From: Sphingomonadaceae bacterium
GTDB taxonomy: Bacteria; Pseudomonadota; Alphaproteobacteria; Sphingomonadales; Sphingomonadaceae
Direction of reading: 5' to 3'
NCBI GenBank assembly: GCA_016000085.1
Contig: JAECRT010000023.1
Location: 1 to 45,385, forward strand
DNA: 45,385 nt
Of the stretch, positions 44,542 to 45,385 are shown in pieces (the first letter of the stretch is position 1; every line of letters begins with the position of its first letter). Position numbers and translations under genes: made by a program. The notes under the pieces are model-generated. The model made no database searches. It worked only from the letters and a program-made list of their open reading frames with translations, and had not been told where the DNA came from.

Positions 44542-45385
44542 TGACCGAAGCCTATAAGATCATCGATCACACCTACGACACCGTCGTCGTGGGCGCTGGC
44601 GGTTCGGGCCTGCGCGCGACCATGGGCAGCGCCGAAGCGGGCCTCAAGACCGCGTGCATCACCAAGCTGTTCCCGACCCGGTCGCACACCGTGGCGGCGC
44701 AGGGCGGCATCGCCGCGTCGCTGGGCAACAACAGCCCCGACCACTGGACCTGGCACATGTACGACACCGTCAAGGGGTCTGACTGGCTGGGCGATCAGGA
44801 CGCGATCGAATATATGGTGCGCGAAGCACCCGCCGCCGTGATCGAGCTGGAACATGCCGGCGTGCCCTTCAGCCGCAACGCCGATGGCACCATCTATCAG
44901 CGTCCTTTCGGCGGCCACATGCAGAATATGGGCGCTGGGCCGCCGGTACAGCGTACCTGCGCCGCGGCCGACCGTACCGGTCACGCCATGCTGCACGCGC
45001 TCTATCAGCAGTCGCTGAAGTATGACGCGGACTTCTACATCGAATATTTCGCCATCGACCTCATCATGGAAAATGGCGAGTGCCGTGGCGTCATCGCCAT
45101 CTGCATGGAAGACGGCAGCATCCACCGCTTCCGCAGCCATGCGGTCGTGCTGGCGACGGGCGGCTATGGCCGCGCCTATTTCTCCGCCACCTCGGCACAT
45201 AGCTGCACCGGCGACGGCGGCGGCATGGTGCTGCGCGCAGGGTTGCCGCTCCAGGATCTGGAGTTCGTGCAGTTCCACCCGACCGGCATTTACGGCGCGG
45301 GCGTGCTCATCACCGAAGGCGCGCGCGGCGAGGGTGGTTATCTGACCAACTCCGAAGGCGAGCGCTTCATGGAGCGCTATGCCCC
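44541..45385 (+). CDS. sdhA: Succinate dehydrogenase flavoprotein subunit (3' end outside window)
   Basis: The first 281 residues of SdhA, running past the window end without a stop. [22 protein letters not shown] is the FAD Rossmann motif, and [18 protein letters not shown] contains the His that binds FAD covalently. [53 protein letters not shown] and [21 protein letters not shown] are all in place, including the catalytic-base Arg region. The start ATG overlaps the sdhD stop. SdhB should follow outside the window. Confidence 0.97.
   Translation, partial: MTEAYKIIDHTYDTVVVGAGGSGLRATMGSAEAGLKTACITKLFPTRSHTVAAQGGIAASLGNNSPDHWTWHMYDTVKGSDWLGDQDAIEYMVREAPAAVIELEHAGVPFSRNADGTIYQRPFGGHMQNMGAGPPVQRTCAAADRTGHAMLHALYQQSLKYDADFYIEYFAIDLIMENGECRGVIAICMEDGSIHRFRSHAVVLATGGYGRAYFSATSAHSCTGDGGGMVLRAGLPLQDLEFVQFHPTGIYGAGVLITEGARGEGGYLTNSEGERFMERYA

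Overview
The window is chromosomal DNA from an alphaproteobacterium, most likely a sphingomonad (Sphingobium/Sphingomonas type). The reasons are the high-GC codon use, the gene order rph-rdgB-hemW, hrcA-grpE, yebC-ruvC and gapR/DUF1244/pyk, the short alphaproteobacterial L36 protein, and alphaproteobacterial-type RpoH promoters. The genus assignment is an inference from gene content. No plasmid, phage, transposase, CRISPR, rRNA or tRNA was seen, and no gene-free stretch exceeds about 220 bases.

Layout. 1-5225: an SPFH/NfeD membrane pair, a CitE-like lyase, a solitary Flp pilin too small for most gene lists, a YdeI-like protein, ubiG and lysC. 5332-14985 is the most accessory-looking part. It holds a nitronate monooxygenase, a proline-rich lipoprotein, an HxlR/SDR divergent pair, a Gdx/SugE exporter with a structured leader, an HxlR-SCP2-like regulator facing a five-gene VOC/DUF1428/SRPBCC operon, and two tandem PLP aminotransferases that both carry Tat-type signal peptides. 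15149-25569 is housekeeping: ptsP, a RodZ-like gene, cpoB, tilS, a small membrane protein, ftsH, guaB and an RsmB-type methyltransferase. 25648-32014 has a TPR protein, hemW against a CAP-domain protein, rdgB, rph, a DUF6438 lipoprotein and the heat-shock pair hrcA-grpE. 32127-33142 is a compact metal-regulation-like unit: a His-rich PadR regulator of YqjI/NfeR type with DUF2218, behind a promoter flanked by two identical 10-mers. 33172-38491 has ruvC, yebC, a YbjQ-like protein, gapR, DUF1244, pyk, an unrecognised lower-GC gene, a HAD phosphatase and rpmJ. 38691-45385 has a DUF4136 lipoprotein overlapping an M14 carboxypeptidase, a dienelactone hydrolase, prmA, a soluble methyl-accepting protein with a possible globin sensor, and sdhC-sdhD-sdhA (cut by the window end).

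How the genes work together. Protein quality control is linked by sequence-visible RpoH promoters in front of ftsH and hrcA-grpE, and the hrcA promoter predicts a leaderless message. Two HxlR-type regulators each face a small-molecule enzyme unit, one with a clear palindromic operator. The points most worth a second look are the sugE leader, the tandem exported aminotransferases, the His-rich PadR/DUF2218 unit, and the HxlR-SCP2/VOC operon. No single locus can be called a proven new system from sequence alone.
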